In this document: positions 23,998 to 46,800 of the stretch, piece by piece | Layout of the letters: the number at the start of each line of letters is the position of its first letter | Position numbering within the stretch: the first letter of the stretch is position 1 | Source: Scleropages formosus | Taxonomy: Eukaryota; Chordata; Actinopteri; Osteoglossiformes; Osteoglossidae | Direction: 5' to 3' | DNA: 64,000 bases | Assembly: GCF_900964775.1 (NCBI RefSeq) | Contig: NC_041821.1 | Coordinates: 10,241,394 to 10,305,393 of the forward strand | Translations under genes and position numbers: made by a program | Notes under the pieces: generated by a model | What the model saw: only the letters and a program-made list of their open reading frames with translations | What the model was told of the DNA's origin: nothing | Database searches by the model: none

Positions 23998-26089
23998 AGT
24001 TACAGAAGGTTATTTACAATGCATGTATTTCTACAGTATAATTGCTATCCCCATCGGTGGGGGGTAGACCATTCTCCGAGCCTGCTACAATATTCAGTGA
24101 CAAATACAAAAGTGCAGGGGAAACTGATGCTGCCCTCCTCAAGGCTTTTGTCATATTTGAAATGGCCAAAACATCAGCATTAAACACATGAATGAGCACT
24201 TTTTTTTATGAGCGGATTGTTACTCACCTCCCTGATCATCTGTAGTTTGTTTTCCATTTGAAATGATTTCCTGGGCTCCTGAACTAGAGGCTCGCTACGC
24301 GAGAACTCATTCCATGTCCTCCAATCTGAACAGCCATGAAGTGCTGAAATGATACCCATTTGTATCACGAAGTCACTTGCACCTTCTGCCAGTTTTATTG
24401 CATATTTGGCAAATTATTTTTAAACCAAATCAGTACGGCTATGAAAGAAGACTTTTTTTAAATGAAAGATGTGAACCCATTCAATACAGGCCATGGTCAC
24501 TGCAGGGTGCAGCACCTTTGAGGCCCTTGGTATGAACAGGTTAAAGTTTCCAGTATGATGGAAGTATAATCCATCCACAGGGCTGTTAATCAATTAAATG
24601 CGCCCTTGAATTATGATATTGCACACAATTATGGGAGACAAAATGGTCAGGTGATATTTTCAGCTATTGGATAATCCGTCCCTGCTTAGCAGCATGAAAT
24701 AGCATTTGTATTCAAAACTGAAAAATTGTACAGTTTCATTATTGTGCTTTCAAAATATTCATGTTCAAACCTCTAGATCTGTGCCAATATATGAGCCATA
24801 AGAGAGGGAAGCAAGTAACTTCAGTAGATGTGAAATGATATTTTGGGGAACCTCCAAGACCTGACTGCATTAGTCCCAATTCAAGTAAACAAGTCTATTC
24901 AGAAGTTTGAAAGAAAATATGGACTTCAACCTTGCACTGAAGGCACTATTTACTGCAGACGTCAGTGGAGGTGCTCATGACATACAGGTAAACTTCCATC
25001 ATCTAAATAATAAAAGGTCTGAAAATGATGCATTCAAGTGTGAACACAAATAGTTAAGGCAATCCCTAAGAAATAGAAGCTTTACGAATATTATCATATA
25101 ATTTAGAATGCATGTGTCTTTGTACTGTCTGTTTTTTCTGAAAAATTAATTAATATAAAAAAATACCGCTTTGACCCTTAACACTAGAGAGCCAACTACA
25201 TCTGGGAAGAATTTCAGAATCCAGTAGATCCACCAAGACAAATGAGCAATACTTTGCTTAGTATTTCCAGATCATGAGAAGCAGTAACTAGAAAAGTGTC
25301 TGTGCTCAACTGACTGATATACGCATCGCACAGGGCCGTGCATTTGCTGTGCACCTCAAAAACACATTGCACACAACATATTCCAGCGACATCCATGTGA
25401 GAATGTTGACTCTTTCGGTAACCATTTGGCTTACACAAAGCATTACATTTTAACACCTTTGGTAAACTTTAGACAATATCAATACCAAGTTTTCTTTTCA
25501 GTAAATACAGTTAGGGTAGTAGTTTCCTTAGCAATCAGCATAGGGATTTTTAGTGCTAATTCCCAGCTGAAGAGCTTTCATTTGATAGAGAAATCATCAT
25601 AAATATCAGGAATGGTCAGCTTGGTGTTAGAAGTAACACAATGTAAAAACTAGACCAACACTGTTTTCCACTCATTCAGCTCTTGAGACAGGAGGTAGAA
25701 AACTTCTGAGTGATGTGTGCATCAACTCCACAGAGAGGTACTCTGTCACCTGTTTGGTTCCTTGGCTTCAGACAAATCTGAGCCATTACAGTAGGAAAGC
25801 AAATAAACACTGTATTAAATATCGTACATAAATACCGACATCAAACAAATTCATGGAGGGCATATTCAACTGAAAATCTAGCAATGGCATGACTGGAGAG
25901 CTAGCAGTTGAGTCCTTTCTTGGTGTGAACATGGTAAATGCATGTATGTGCAGATATGGTTTGTGAAAGTCTGTGCAAACACACCTGCACATACAAACAT
26001 CCATCAGCAAGATCCGAGCAGCTCCCAGCTGTACACCTGCAAGTTGTTTCTTAACCTAATGAATAGAACCCTCCAGCTTTGCAAAGACG

Positions 26090-35359
<9,270 letters not shown>

Positions 35360-37384
35360 TTAACTGAGGGGAACAGAGGAGCCGCGACATGAGGCCGCAG
35401 GTCACACAAAGAGAAGTGACAGCCATCCTTGGTCCTTTCATATTTCTGTTCTCCTGCTGTGGTTCACCTGCTCGCAGACTCAATAGGAAAGGGTTTAAAG
35501 GTCACGTAGGGACAAAACACTGTTCCTACGGCAATGTTTCCAAAGCGAGTCCATGCAGTTGAACAGCTGGATATTTTACTTAAAGGGTCACGACTCATGA
35601 TTACAGCCTTTAGGTTACCCCCGGTGCCCTTAGCTGCTATTATAAAAGGTGCAGAGCTGGGTTCAGCTAGACATTGCTTTCGCTGTTGGCATTACACATC
35701 GACCTGAGAATGAGTTTTCCACGTGGAATGTGGAAATAAGTTTTCTCCCCTTCAAAATGTTAAATATTAGACACATTACACACTCGTAGCAATGTGACGG
35801 CCACAACCACGCGCTGGTACATCACCGGCGCCGGGACCTCGCAGCATCCGTACTCCATCCGCGTACAACTGAGGGGGTTATGTGAGGCACAAAAAGCAGA
35901 TGCACTTGCTTCTAAGTAAGGAAACTAGAGATGTTCTCCTTCACTCATCTGCCCTTTGGCCTCCTAGTCGGGTGGCTGGTGGGTGGCTTCGAGCTCCTGC
36001 CTGGCCACAAGGGGGCACTCGCAGTCACTGTCCCCTGCGCTGACACCCACACGTTTTCTTCTCTGAGCGCCGGCATGCTTCCGACAGCTCCGAAGGGGTG
36101 CAAATGGATTCGCGCGGAAGAGGAACGGAGAAATACAATCCCTGAAATGCAGTTTTGTCCACCAGGTGTAAAACCACAGACACAAAATACAGCTGCGCTA
36201 TTTTAAGTGCAAATCGTGTTACATAATCACATTAGCAACTCTAAGTGAGGTGGGGGGAGAGATGTAGCATCGGAGACCCTGAACTAAGGGGCCGAGGGCG
36301 AATCCAAGCTTATCTCTGACAAAACCCGTCCACACGAGTAATAACCGTAGAACAAGAGCTTTTGTCTGGCGCTCAAACATCTGCCGCGGTGAACATGCTG
36401 CGACTATTTTACTCCATGGTGTACCGTGTATAAAGCCATACAGGAAACATGTACGACGTAAGATGAACATTTTAATGGCTTGTCTCGCAGAATGGCTGCC
36501 CTGATGCCTACTGTTGTCAATCTTTGCTTCTCCCATGCGGATCTTTCTGCGGGAGTAATATGAGACCCCCCCCGACCCCACATCAAGCCACTGCTCCCGA
36601 CCCCCCTTCTCTAACCTGTCTTAGACACACCGGTGGAACTGGAGCCGTGTAGGAGCTCGAAACAAGGGCCCGAAACCTGTCAACGTAGCTCAAAAGACAC
36701 AAAGTCTCACTGCGCTCTTCCACGGTTCTAAAATACCGTCCTAAAAATATAGACTGTAATGGCTAAAATAAATATTCCTTTGAACACGATTCCTTCAGGC
36801 TTTCATTTTGATGAGGTTAAGGAACGATGTAAAAAGCGGTGACGAAGCGAGGAAAGAACAACCCAGCCACAGACGAGTTCGCAGACGCACACGCTCGCGA
36901 AGAGACACACACTCACTGACACAAAGACACACTAGGATGGTTCTAATCCTTGCGGACGCACGGGGATGCAGCAGATGGGCATTGCTGAAGGGGCTCCTTA
37001 CAGCGCAGGCTGAGGATTCAGTGGCGGTGCAGACGCTCGCAGTCGCTTTATCATATAAGTCTCATGTTTCACCGAAAAGCCGCGCTTCTCGTCACCCTCT
37101 TAATTTCCAGTCACGTTCCTTTTAAATGGTTTCCATGCCATGGGCTTCGGTGGAAAGAACTCACAGACGCCTGTTACACATTTTCATTATCATACTGTAT
37201 TATCTTTCATTGCAGATTAACTGTCAGAGTTATGATGTTCTATGCCAATTGTGCACTTACTAATATTTATGTTCTTCTTGGTCAGGCACACAGGAATGAA
37301 GAGAGAGGGGGATACTTGCCACAGCGTTCATCTGCTTCGAGTCGATGTGCTCAAAGCGAGATGCAACGTGCAACACACAACACG

Positions 37385-37585
37385 CACACACTTTCTGAAC
37401 CGCTTGTCCCATTCAGGGTCGCGGGGAGCCATAGCCTAACCCAGCAGGGTATAAGGCCGGAGGGGGAGGGGACACACCCAGGACGGGACGCCAGTCTGTC
37501 GCAAGGCACCCCAAGTAGGATTCAAACCCCAGACCCACTGGAGAGGAGGACCCGGTCCAACCCACTGCACCACTGCGCCACCACG
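37385..37585 (-). repeat. tRNA-derived SINE, family A
   Basis: The head is at the right end (TGGTGGCGCAGTGG on minus) with box-B-like GGGGTTTGAATCC. The tail is a (GT)n-like stretch at the left. Flanking duplications are not clear. Confidence 0.85.
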
Positions 37586-38432
37586 CCCCCTCAAACGCAC
37601 AACAAACTGGAAATGTAAAGACGCAAAAGGGCACGGAGGCACGGACAATCTCACTGCGGTAATGAGCACCTTCAATGACGTACGACAATGCCAAAGAGGG
37701 AGCAACAGCTAAATTCTTCATCAGATAAATTATTGATTTGTGTTCCCTAAAGCCAAGTCAACAATAAAAAGCGGCATGAAAAAAAACTTTCCATTTAAAG
37801 CAGAGAAAAGCCTTTTCCTTTGTACTGTAACCTGTGCGGGACCTTTGAGACCCAGAGCCGAGCTTCAACGGACTACAAACAAGCAGAACTGTGCCTCTGT
37901 GGCTACGATAACCTTTCCAGAAGTAATAGTTGATAAAAGCATTCGGCAAAACAATCTCAAATAACGGTTATGTTGCGGTTCTTTTCAGTCCCACATTTTT
38001 TGAAAAGATCTCCGATTTTTTCCGGGAGAATCTCCCTCCGTCGTAATTAGATTAGCGGAACAGGGATGGAATCCAATTTCCCAGTATGTCTGATTGTCCA
38101 TTTAGCTGGTCCGCCCTTGGTGGGTTAGGGATGGTATAAAGGGCAGGTCGGGCAGTCCACACTAACGCTAATGGCTAATGGAGCGGCTGCAATTCTTGCA
38201 AATCGGCAGATTTTCAACAGCTTTGTGTCTCTTTCTTCTTCGCCTTGGCTGCTTTTTTCTTTTCTCTCACACGCTCTCCCATTCACTGACCTCAAACTCT
38301 TAGCATTGAATGAGCCTAAAAACAAGTTTTAATGCGCAGTATTAGCAGGAGCGCATGAAGCCAGAAAAACATTCTGTCTTGAAAGGTGATCAATGATGTC
38401 CAGCATTTATACCTTGACTGGAATCATAATAC

Positions 38433-38642
38433 ACCCACATACACAATTTCTGAACCGCTTGTCCCATACAGGGTCGCGGGGAGCCAGAGCCTACCCGGCA
38501 ACACAGGGAGTAAGGCTAGAGGGGGAGGGGACACACCCAGGACGGGATGCCAGTCCATTGCAAGGCACCCCAAGCGGGACTTGAACCCCAGACCCACCGG
38601 AGAGCAAGACCCAGTCCAACCCACTGCGCCACCGTGCCCCCA
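38433..38642 (-). repeat. tRNA-derived SINE, family A, with perfect 12-bp target-site duplication
   Basis: The family A body is inverted, flanked by identical gaatcataatac at 38421-38432 and 38643-38654. It lies about 850 bp from the copy at 37385, in the same orientation. Confidence 0.9.
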
Positions 38643-40489
38643 GAATCATAATACAAAGGATAAAACTGTTACCACGTGGAACTATCCCAGCAGAAGTCCA
38701 CTAATTTCTTGTGCAATTGTGGATTATTCCATCCTTACCATTGCCCAGCCTAAATAAATTCTTGTAAAGCGGTAAATATGCAGAATGGAGTAAATGCAGC
38801 TCCTTACACCATTTATACATAACACTTACTGATCCTTATTAGGTCCCTGTAATGATCCTCCCTATAAGTTTACTGCATGACCGTAGATTTGAACCTGCAG
38901 CCTGAACAGTATTTACTGAAGAACAGACAATAAAATATGCGACCGATAACATCAGAACAAGGCCTCGAACTTTAGATGCGTGCTTCTGCCGAAGGTCTTT
39001 ATAATTGTCGCAAAAACGACTCACGTTCTCTCTGACACACACAGAAAGAAAAACAAACGCATGCACTGACGCACACTCAGACGAATGACCCTGTGCCGGC
39101 TCTAGGGCAGCCTAATGAGATTACGTACGGCTGTCAGCAGGCTGTAACAGGGTGTGACTACGTCACCCCATTGATCCGGATCAGAGCGGCTCACCTGGGC
39201 GTGGCACCTGGACCACAGACAGAGCTCCAGAACGTGGCAGGACCGGGCCTAGAGCCCCCTACCTCCTCAGGGAGGCCCCATCTCTCGACAGAACTCGCGT
39301 GTCACTGTCCGTCATCGTACTTTCGACCCATCTCTCGTTATCGCTAACTCCTTATTAACATTCCAGTTGATATTAATGTATTAATATTGCTTCTGGCTGC
39401 TCATAAAGTACCGTCAATCTCAAACAGTGGGTGGATTGTCAGATGAGCCGACGTCCAGCGCTACTACGCCGGTGCGGTGCAGCTGGCCTCGTGAACATCC
39501 GGAGTGTCGTTGGCCTCGCAGATCTGTCTAAACGGCTGTAGTGTCTATCATACACCCTCCTCCAGCCCCCTTCCTCCCTGGAAGGTGCCGTGCTCCAAGA
39601 GGTGTATCCCCACAACGCGACCGCCCATCAGGATTGCGTTTTTCGATGCTATCGACCAGTAACATGGCGTCCTCTCTTAGGCAAATCTCGGATCGCTCGA
39701 GCACGGCTGCACAAGTCCCATCCAACACACCAGAGAGAGCTCTTAATGCAACAGGCCGGTTAATAAGACTGTTGCACCTGCTTGTTTCGTCTACACCGCC
39801 TCTTGCAGGATCGCGAGACGGTTCCCACAAAGTAATGGGCTGGAGGGCATCGCTCTTCAAAATCCGTCAGTGGCAAGCGATGGGCTAATAAGGCTTTTAG
39901 TTGTGGTGTAATTCACTTTGTGATGAGCCTCTTTAGCACAAGTGTAGCCTCTCAAACTGGGTAAATGAGGTAAACTGATGCTTTCAGACCCCTTCCTCAT
40001 TAGGCCGTTGGCGGCCGATGCGCTGATGACCGACCCGGTCATTAGAAAGTCATATGCAGTATCAGCAGGGATGGGCTGTGCCCTTGACTTGTGAGAGGAC
40101 CTCTAGCCCTCCTACGCAGCTTGCCGCTGCTGGCCGTACGCCTCACGCTGGCCGAGCCGCCCTGTAATGTCACTGCAACAGGTTGGTAGTAGTGCATTAG
40201 CACTGGACTGGCACACTTGTAGGGACAGAGTGTCTTGCAAACTAACGTGCTGATGTGGATGATTGCTTTTATTTACACTTACACAGTCAAGGAGGAAGGG
40301 GGCATAGGCCGCCACTGCTTACGAGTCAAAAAATTTGCTGCTGCATCACAATAGCAGGGTCGCTCAAAGCACACTTGGGTGCAAAGAGCTCTGCTAAACA
40401 TCTCTTGAGCTTTACCATATTGTGTACAAGCATATTGCTGATCCTTGCTTTTACATAAATTACTATTTTTCATTAATGGCTCTAATGGA

Positions 40490-40790
40490 AGGCAGCACAG
40501 TTGTGCACAGGGTAATGTTTGTGCCTCACGGGGGGATGAAGGCTTGAGTGACAGTTCATATCCAGCTCAGTCGGTGGAGAGTTTGCATGGTGTCTTGCGT
40601 GTCCACAACTGAATTCATGTGGGTGCTCTGGTTTCCTCCCACATAAGCACATGTTACAGGTGAATCGACATCTCTAAATTGCCCTTAGTGGAACTGTGCG
40701 TCCGTGTGCCCTGTGATGGACTGACTTCTCGTGCAGGTTGTCCCCTTTCTCAAGCCTTCTGCTTTCAGACCACTATGACCCTGGATTGTA
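40490..40790 (+). repeat. SINE-like repeat, family C
   Basis: The head GGCAGCACAGTTGTGCACAG and internal CTGGTTTCCTCCCACATAAG and CTCTAAATTGCCC blocks match, inverted, those at 8605-8941. Diverged copy. Confidence 0.6.
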
Positions 40791-43700
40791 AAAGTGGTTA
40801 TTGATAACAGACAGATTGTTTTCATGGAAAACAGCCTGTAATATTCCATTAAGTTTTATTCCATTGGCCATTGTTGGATTGTTGCTCTGATCATTTGGGT
40901 TGTTGCGATGCCTGTATTTTAACCCAGGAAATCATGCCTAGCTGTGTTATGAGACACAGAGGAGTCCAAGAAACCAATCAATGCAAGATGCCAGAAAAGG
41001 TCAATGACTCTTACTCACCTCAGTGCAGCTTCCTGGATCAGGGCTCGCCAGCATAGGACATGTCAAGGGGTGTTAAACATCAGCGCGGTGCTCTCTTCCA
41101 CGATGAGCAAACAGGCAGGACTTGAGACTCATTAGGACCAACCAGAACTGCTCCCACTGACAGAAAAGAAGTAAAATGTTTTGGGGCAAACAATTCAGCA
41201 TGAGCACATAAGATGTAGACACATCAGTTATTAGACATATGCCTGCATTGTATCACAATCATAAATCAGGGGTCATACTAGAAAATCATAGCTGCGGATC
41301 ACAACTCATCAACCCAAAACCGAGAAACATCGTTGTTCCGGGCTCGTCTTCCTGAGACACACAATACAGCTAAAGACATCATCCATAAAAATAAATTCGA
41401 AAAAATAATCGAATGATCAGAAATAGCAGAGCATTCTAGACTGAAACTGCAATTACAGCTGAGCATGAAAACAAGCTCTTTTCAAATTCACTCACATGGT
41501 TTGTTTATAAGAAGAGACAGTGTCGCCACATGGCTGTTATTGAAATTTTCAAAGCAAATGACAGGATGGTACTGAACTTGCTTGGGTATTGTGTAGGAAA
41601 GTCTTCAGATATCATGAGATCCGTATGAATCAAAGCACATATTCGTCTTTTTCTCAGAGCAGATACCCTGCCTCGCAAATTCGCAAGCACCACTTGGAGA
41701 CCACCTTAAATCAGCACGGTCCGTTTCAGCACAGTGGCCTGACCGCTGGGTCTGGTCAAATCCTTAAAAACCTTCGAAAACCTGAATGGCTAATAAAATC
41801 ATAACATTAGCCCTTCATCACGTGTGCTGCATTTGAACAACGAATGAATGAAAGAAGCCCGTTGAAGAAGAGGCTCAAATCGGGGTGGGGCGGGGGGGTT
41901 ACGTGGTGACAGATGGAGATGGGGGCCTATTCTCTTCTCTCCCGGAATAGCGCTTGAAGGTGACAAACAGCAAAGACTAACCTGTTTAAAGCCGAGAGGC
42001 AGACGTGTGAAACTGTGCATGCGCGTGTTTTTGTGTGTGTGTGTGTGCGTGTGCGTGCGTCCGTGCGATGCGCCATGCTTTGATGAACGTTTTGTCCCGG
42101 CACAATTTTCATTCAAAAGAGGAGGGCGAGAAAACATGAAAGAAGGTCTCCGCCCGGCGCTAATGAAAGACCGGGGTTGTAAGAGGAACCTCAACGCCGG
42201 GGTGGCGGAGCGGAAAAGAAAGCACTCAGACCCAGCTCCGCGGCAGCTTTTCCGGAGCCCGTTCCTCCCGATTTCCGCACCGCTATGAATATTTAACACC
42301 CTGCCTTCAAAAAACATACGGTGCAAGTGGGGGCGGCGTGGGGTTTTCCAGCCACTGTATGTTCTCCCCGAAGGGTGACGTCCACCAAAGGGGACCGCTT
42401 CCGCGTCTGCCCTTTCCTAGCGTGCGCCAGTGTGGCGTCTTCAGTTGTGCATTTGGGGTTTGGGCACAAGACATGTGGACGATGAAGTAAATACGGCAGC
42501 AGTCAAAAGTTTGAGTACGCCCGGGCAACACTTGTGTGGGAGAGTGAAAGTAAGTCAACCCACAGGTGTCCTGCATTTCTGGGAGGTGCTGCACGAGAGG
42601 TGCGAAGACACGGTGGCTCATCTCCTCATCGCACTCGTTAATCAGATGCCTCATTAAAGAAAAAAAACGCCTGTTTCCAGCAAGGGAACTCGAAGTTTTG
42701 ACTGAAACTGCAAATGCAAGAAATCAGCTTATCAAACATATTTTCAGGGCCCACTTCCTTTTCATTATAGACTTGTATCATCCGGCTGGAGCGCTGCACA
42801 TGTCCCGATACCAGGTGGGCGTAGCACGTTCCAGTTTCAGCCGAAGCAAGGTCTTGTGGAGGGATGGCGCTGAAATCCAAACCTCTTCATCATTCAGCGG
42901 TGGAATTTTCGATGTACCAAACCCAAAATTCCTGCCACAAAGATGCCGGCTGGCAGTCATTTTATATATAATTAAAGTCAAAACATTCCGAATGTGACTT
43001 CCACAGCAGCTTCATTTAATCCATTTTCAGACACTTTAAATGACTCACAGTGCTTTCTCTACATCTAACACGCAGATCTCAGCTAACGCAAGATTATTTA
43101 TTAAATATTGCCGGGAGCTTGGGGGGTGACTACCGAGACACGAAGTGCACAGTTTTCCTATCGCTCGCTGTGGCCCAAAGTACAGCGGAGAGGCCCGCGA
43201 GAGCCGCTGCTGCAGCTGCAGCGCTCACCCGAGGGGAAAACACCCGGGGCCTTATCCTGGCACGCTAACACGTGGCAGCCACCCCACCCCCTACCCCCCT
43301 GACACCAGCTAATGCAGACAGGGCTGCCCCGCCAAGAGAACGGCAGCCATCAATAATGCATCCTGCTAATGCAGCTGTGCCTCCATTGGATTCCTGATAT
43401 CCCACACCCAGAGCGGAGACAGCGCTGCAGGCAGGAAGGGAGAGGAAGAAAAGGTAATGCGTAGGTGAGGGCAGAGAGGCGGCAGAGGAATAGGAACTGG
43501 GAGCAAAAGGAGAGGCTCATGGGAAGGAGTCTGACTGGCATGGGAACGGAGGAGGAGGAAGATCTAGAGAAGTGATGGAGGGGAAGGGAAGAGGAACAGA
43601 ACGAGGGCAAAACGGAGAGGGAGAGGTGATCGATACCCACCCGAGTAGAGAAACTGCGATCCCAGCACGGCACCGCGGCCCGTCCGAAGGGGGGGTTAAA

Positions 43701-44771
43701 GAGGCGGTGACCGAATGAGGTGAGAATTGAAGGAACAAGTCACAGAGGGAAACGGCTTCCCCAGCAAAGCCTGCCGTCCTGTGCGGTCGGAGGTCTCACG
43801 CTTATTCACGCACACGCCGCTCGATACAAAGAAGTCCAGCGCAATGATGAGCTGACGTTACCGCTATTAAGCAGAACGCGCCTAGCCGAACTAAAGCGGC
43901 TTCCTCAATTATTTATTTGCAGCTGGAGCATCGGAAAAATAGATGCCCTTCTGATTGCAGCAAACATCTGCGAAAGCAATAAAAGAAGATGGAGATGTAC
44001 AACATCTGAGGTGTGATATATTGTCGCAATGGGAGTATACAAGAGACAGAAATGGGAAATTGAAACCGGGTGAAACAAGAGGTCACCAGATATAAAATAT
44101 AAAATAATACAAATAAAATATACAAATTATTTACGCCTGGGGACGATTCTGTGGTGCAGGTCTCATTTAACCCGATCGTGTACGAAACAAGCGCAACGTT
44201 GGCAGGCTGCTGCCGCTCCTCTCGGCCTCCCGCCTACCCCTCCCTTACTTCTTCTCTCTGTCCCTCTTTGCCCCTCTCTCCTTTACGATGGCGCGGGAGG
44301 CGCTGACCACAATCCAATTAGCTCCGCCGTTCAACCCGAGGCCAACGGTTCGGGAAATGATGATCGCAGCCGACGGTTAACGCGCAGCGCGGGAAGCTGG
44401 CGGCACAGCCTCACCTCCCGTGACTGTAGCCGCGTAAATATGGCACAGCTCAGACCGGCAAAGGTCCACCGCTTCCCCCGAGGTCTTCTCTAGCTCTGAT
44501 CATGTTGCATCTGTTCTTCCATTCTTCCGCTCAAACAAGTGGTCATGGAGGGGAACTTGGACTGGCAACAGAATCAATACTTTGTCTCCGCTCTTACAGG
44601 ACATTACGAAGCAGCGTTTTCTCCATCTATCCATACATCCAACTGTCTGTTTTCAGGACCATCTTATTCAATAAGGTTGAATGCTTTCAGGTGACTAAAG
44701 GGCGATCTGCTGAGCAAGAAAACGAGTGAAATGCTAAGGTTCAATAACATTGTTACAGTAACAACAGAAGC

Positions 44772-44983
44772 ATTACATTTACATTTATTTGCGCTTTTTT
44801 TTCCAAAGCAATATACAGTCCGTATACCAACAATGATTTACACGGCTGGGTAATATTTACAAGAGCAATTTAGGGTAAGTACCTTGTTCAAGGGTATTAA
44901 AGAAGGAGGTGGGATTCAAACCCACGACGTCAGAGCCAATAGGCAGGAGTTCCGACCACTATTCCACCCACTGCCCCAACATG
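44772..44983 (-). repeat. tRNA-derived SINE, family B
   Basis: The left end is ACATTTACATTTATTTGCGC, a tail block. The middle has CAATTTAGGGTAAGTACCTT. The right part has box-B-like GGGTTTGAATCC on minus. Nearly full length. Confidence 0.8.
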
Positions 44984-45767
44984 CAACAGCACCAACCATA
45001 TTAAAAAAAAACTATGAGAGCAGCGTGATCTTTTTATTGCACTGATAGTGATATTTCATCACGGCACATGTACACTTTGAGCATTCTGCAATGTGCCGAT
45101 CATATCCGCTGCACAAAAAAAGTCCAAGGCGAGTGACCGAAACAAGAGCGGTTCCACCAGGAATTTACTCCGCCACGACCGCATTGTAACCGACATCCAC
45201 GGAATAGACCTACTTCTGAAGCTCAAGCCAAATGATGGTTCTTTAGCCGAACATCACTCCTCACATATGTACGTACGCACACAAATGATTGTTCACCAAG
45301 GTCTCCCAGTATGCGAGAGGAGTTCCGCTCGTTCCTCGGTCTCCCCTCCACCCACACGTCTGCACTGCTCTCCTCCTGCAGGCAAAGCCCAGTCGCTCTA
45401 TTAACGGAACGACAGACTGAATTAGAGCCACTCTAACTATTTTCCAAGAAACGTCCGATCATTAAATTCACCGCATTTTGGAAATAATCGAACAACTGAG
45501 CTACATGAGAAAACGCATTCATATTGGCTTTGTGCTTCCAGTGCTCGGCTCAGGAGTCGTTTCGATGTAGAACGGTGACTTGATAGAACCTCAGCATTTA
45601 ACTGAAACTTCTTTGAATGTTAATAGTGCGATTTTAAGTATCATATTAAATAAATGGAAAATATATATGTGAAATATGTTCCAATGCCATGAATGCAACA
45701 ATCTTCTCGGGACTTACGCCACACAAGTTTCAGATTTTATCAACAATTATTTTAGTTTTCTGTGAAA

Positions 45768-45782
45768 TATATATATATATAT
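45768..45782. repeat. Short (AT)n tract
   Basis: About 15 bp of alternating AT immediately beside the family A SINE at 45784, probably its insertion target or an expanded tail. Confidence 0.7.
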
Positions 45783-45783
45783 A

Positions 45784-45997
45784 TCACACACACTGTCTGA
45801 ACTGCTTGGCCCCTATGGGGTCACAGGGAGCCAGAGCCTAACCTGGCAACACAGGGCACAAGGCTGGAGGGGGAGGGGACGGGGACACACCCAGGACAGG
45901 ATGCTAGTCCGCCGCAAGGCACCCCAAGCGGGAGTCGAACCCCAGACCCACCAGAGAGCAGGACCCGGTTCAACCCGCTGTGCCACCACGCCCCATA
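45784..45997 (-). repeat. tRNA-derived SINE, family A
   Basis: Inverted full-length copy. The head is at the right with TGGTGGCACAGCGGG on minus and box-B-like GGGGTTCGACTCC. It is flanked by AT-rich sequence, so target duplications cannot be told apart from the AT tract. Confidence 0.85.
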
Positions 45998-46597
45998 TAA
46001 ATATACATATCTATCTCAATCAATGCATGCAAAAATCTGTCTCTGAAAGAAAATATATAAAGCTATTATGCAAAAACGAATGTGATTTTGATTCTATAAC
46101 TGGCCATTCTAGGATTTCCCAAAACAGCCAGAGAATACAAAATGATTTAACTCACAAGGATGGAATTAAAGTTCAACCGGAAAACATTATCTCAATTTTA
46201 ACTGTGTGGGATCAGAACAAGGTTTACATTAGCAGTAAACTGCCAATTAAAATTAAGGGTTTCAGATACTAATGTAATCCAGTGCTGATGTTTCCAGTAG
46301 GTGCTCAGTACTTGGTAAACGTCTTCTAAAGGCCCAGGAGGGCTGAAAAGTAATACGTCTTTCCTCGAGTACCAAATGTGCCCGGTCTCCTGGTGCTGCC
46401 CCCAAAAAGAACACCGCAGGGGGCCGACACCAGGGCTCGCCACCGCTCTGCTCAAACCCAGTGCTCCAAGCGGCCCCCTCGGCCAAAGCATTGAACAGAA
46501 CGGACAAGGATGTCAATCAGGATGGAAAATGCAACGGTGCATCGGCTACAGTGACACTGTGAACGTGCAATAAAGTGTGGCTCCTTCTTATCATTAA

Positions 46598-46800
46598 AGA
46601 AATCCGTCCATCGATCCACTATTAATAATGCTTGTGGAGTGCAGTGTTGTGGCACACCTGTCTAACAGAGGGCAATCACACACACACACCCATCAGGCAG
46701 TTTAAGGTCAGCAGTCACACATGCTTTGCACTGTGGGAGGAATCCTATGCAGACAGACACAAGGAAAACATGCAACCTCCACACAAACTGAGCTGCATTC
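46598..46800 (-). repeat. SINE-like repeat, family C, diverged
   Basis: Contains GCACTGTGGGAGGAATCC and a CTCCACACAAACTGAGCTGC block shared with 8605-8941 and 10019-10185. The left edge carries a CCATCGATCC tail-like stretch. A further head fragment of the same family is at 47290-47375. Confidence 0.5.

Noticed and set aside
37413-38624. Several 60-180-codon frames between 37.0 and 38.7 kb
   Set aside because: Most of their length is translated family A SINE; the same residues recur at each SINE copy.
41006-41030. Good minus-strand splice donor (CACTGAG|GTGAGTAAG) in the frmpd1 intron
   Set aside because: No matching promoter or acceptor was identified, so an exon cannot be supported from sequence alone.
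41799-42326. 175-codon minus-strand frame with a Thr-His run
   Set aside because: It crosses a GT microsatellite, has arbitrary composition, and shows no start context, splice sites or resemblance to a known protein.
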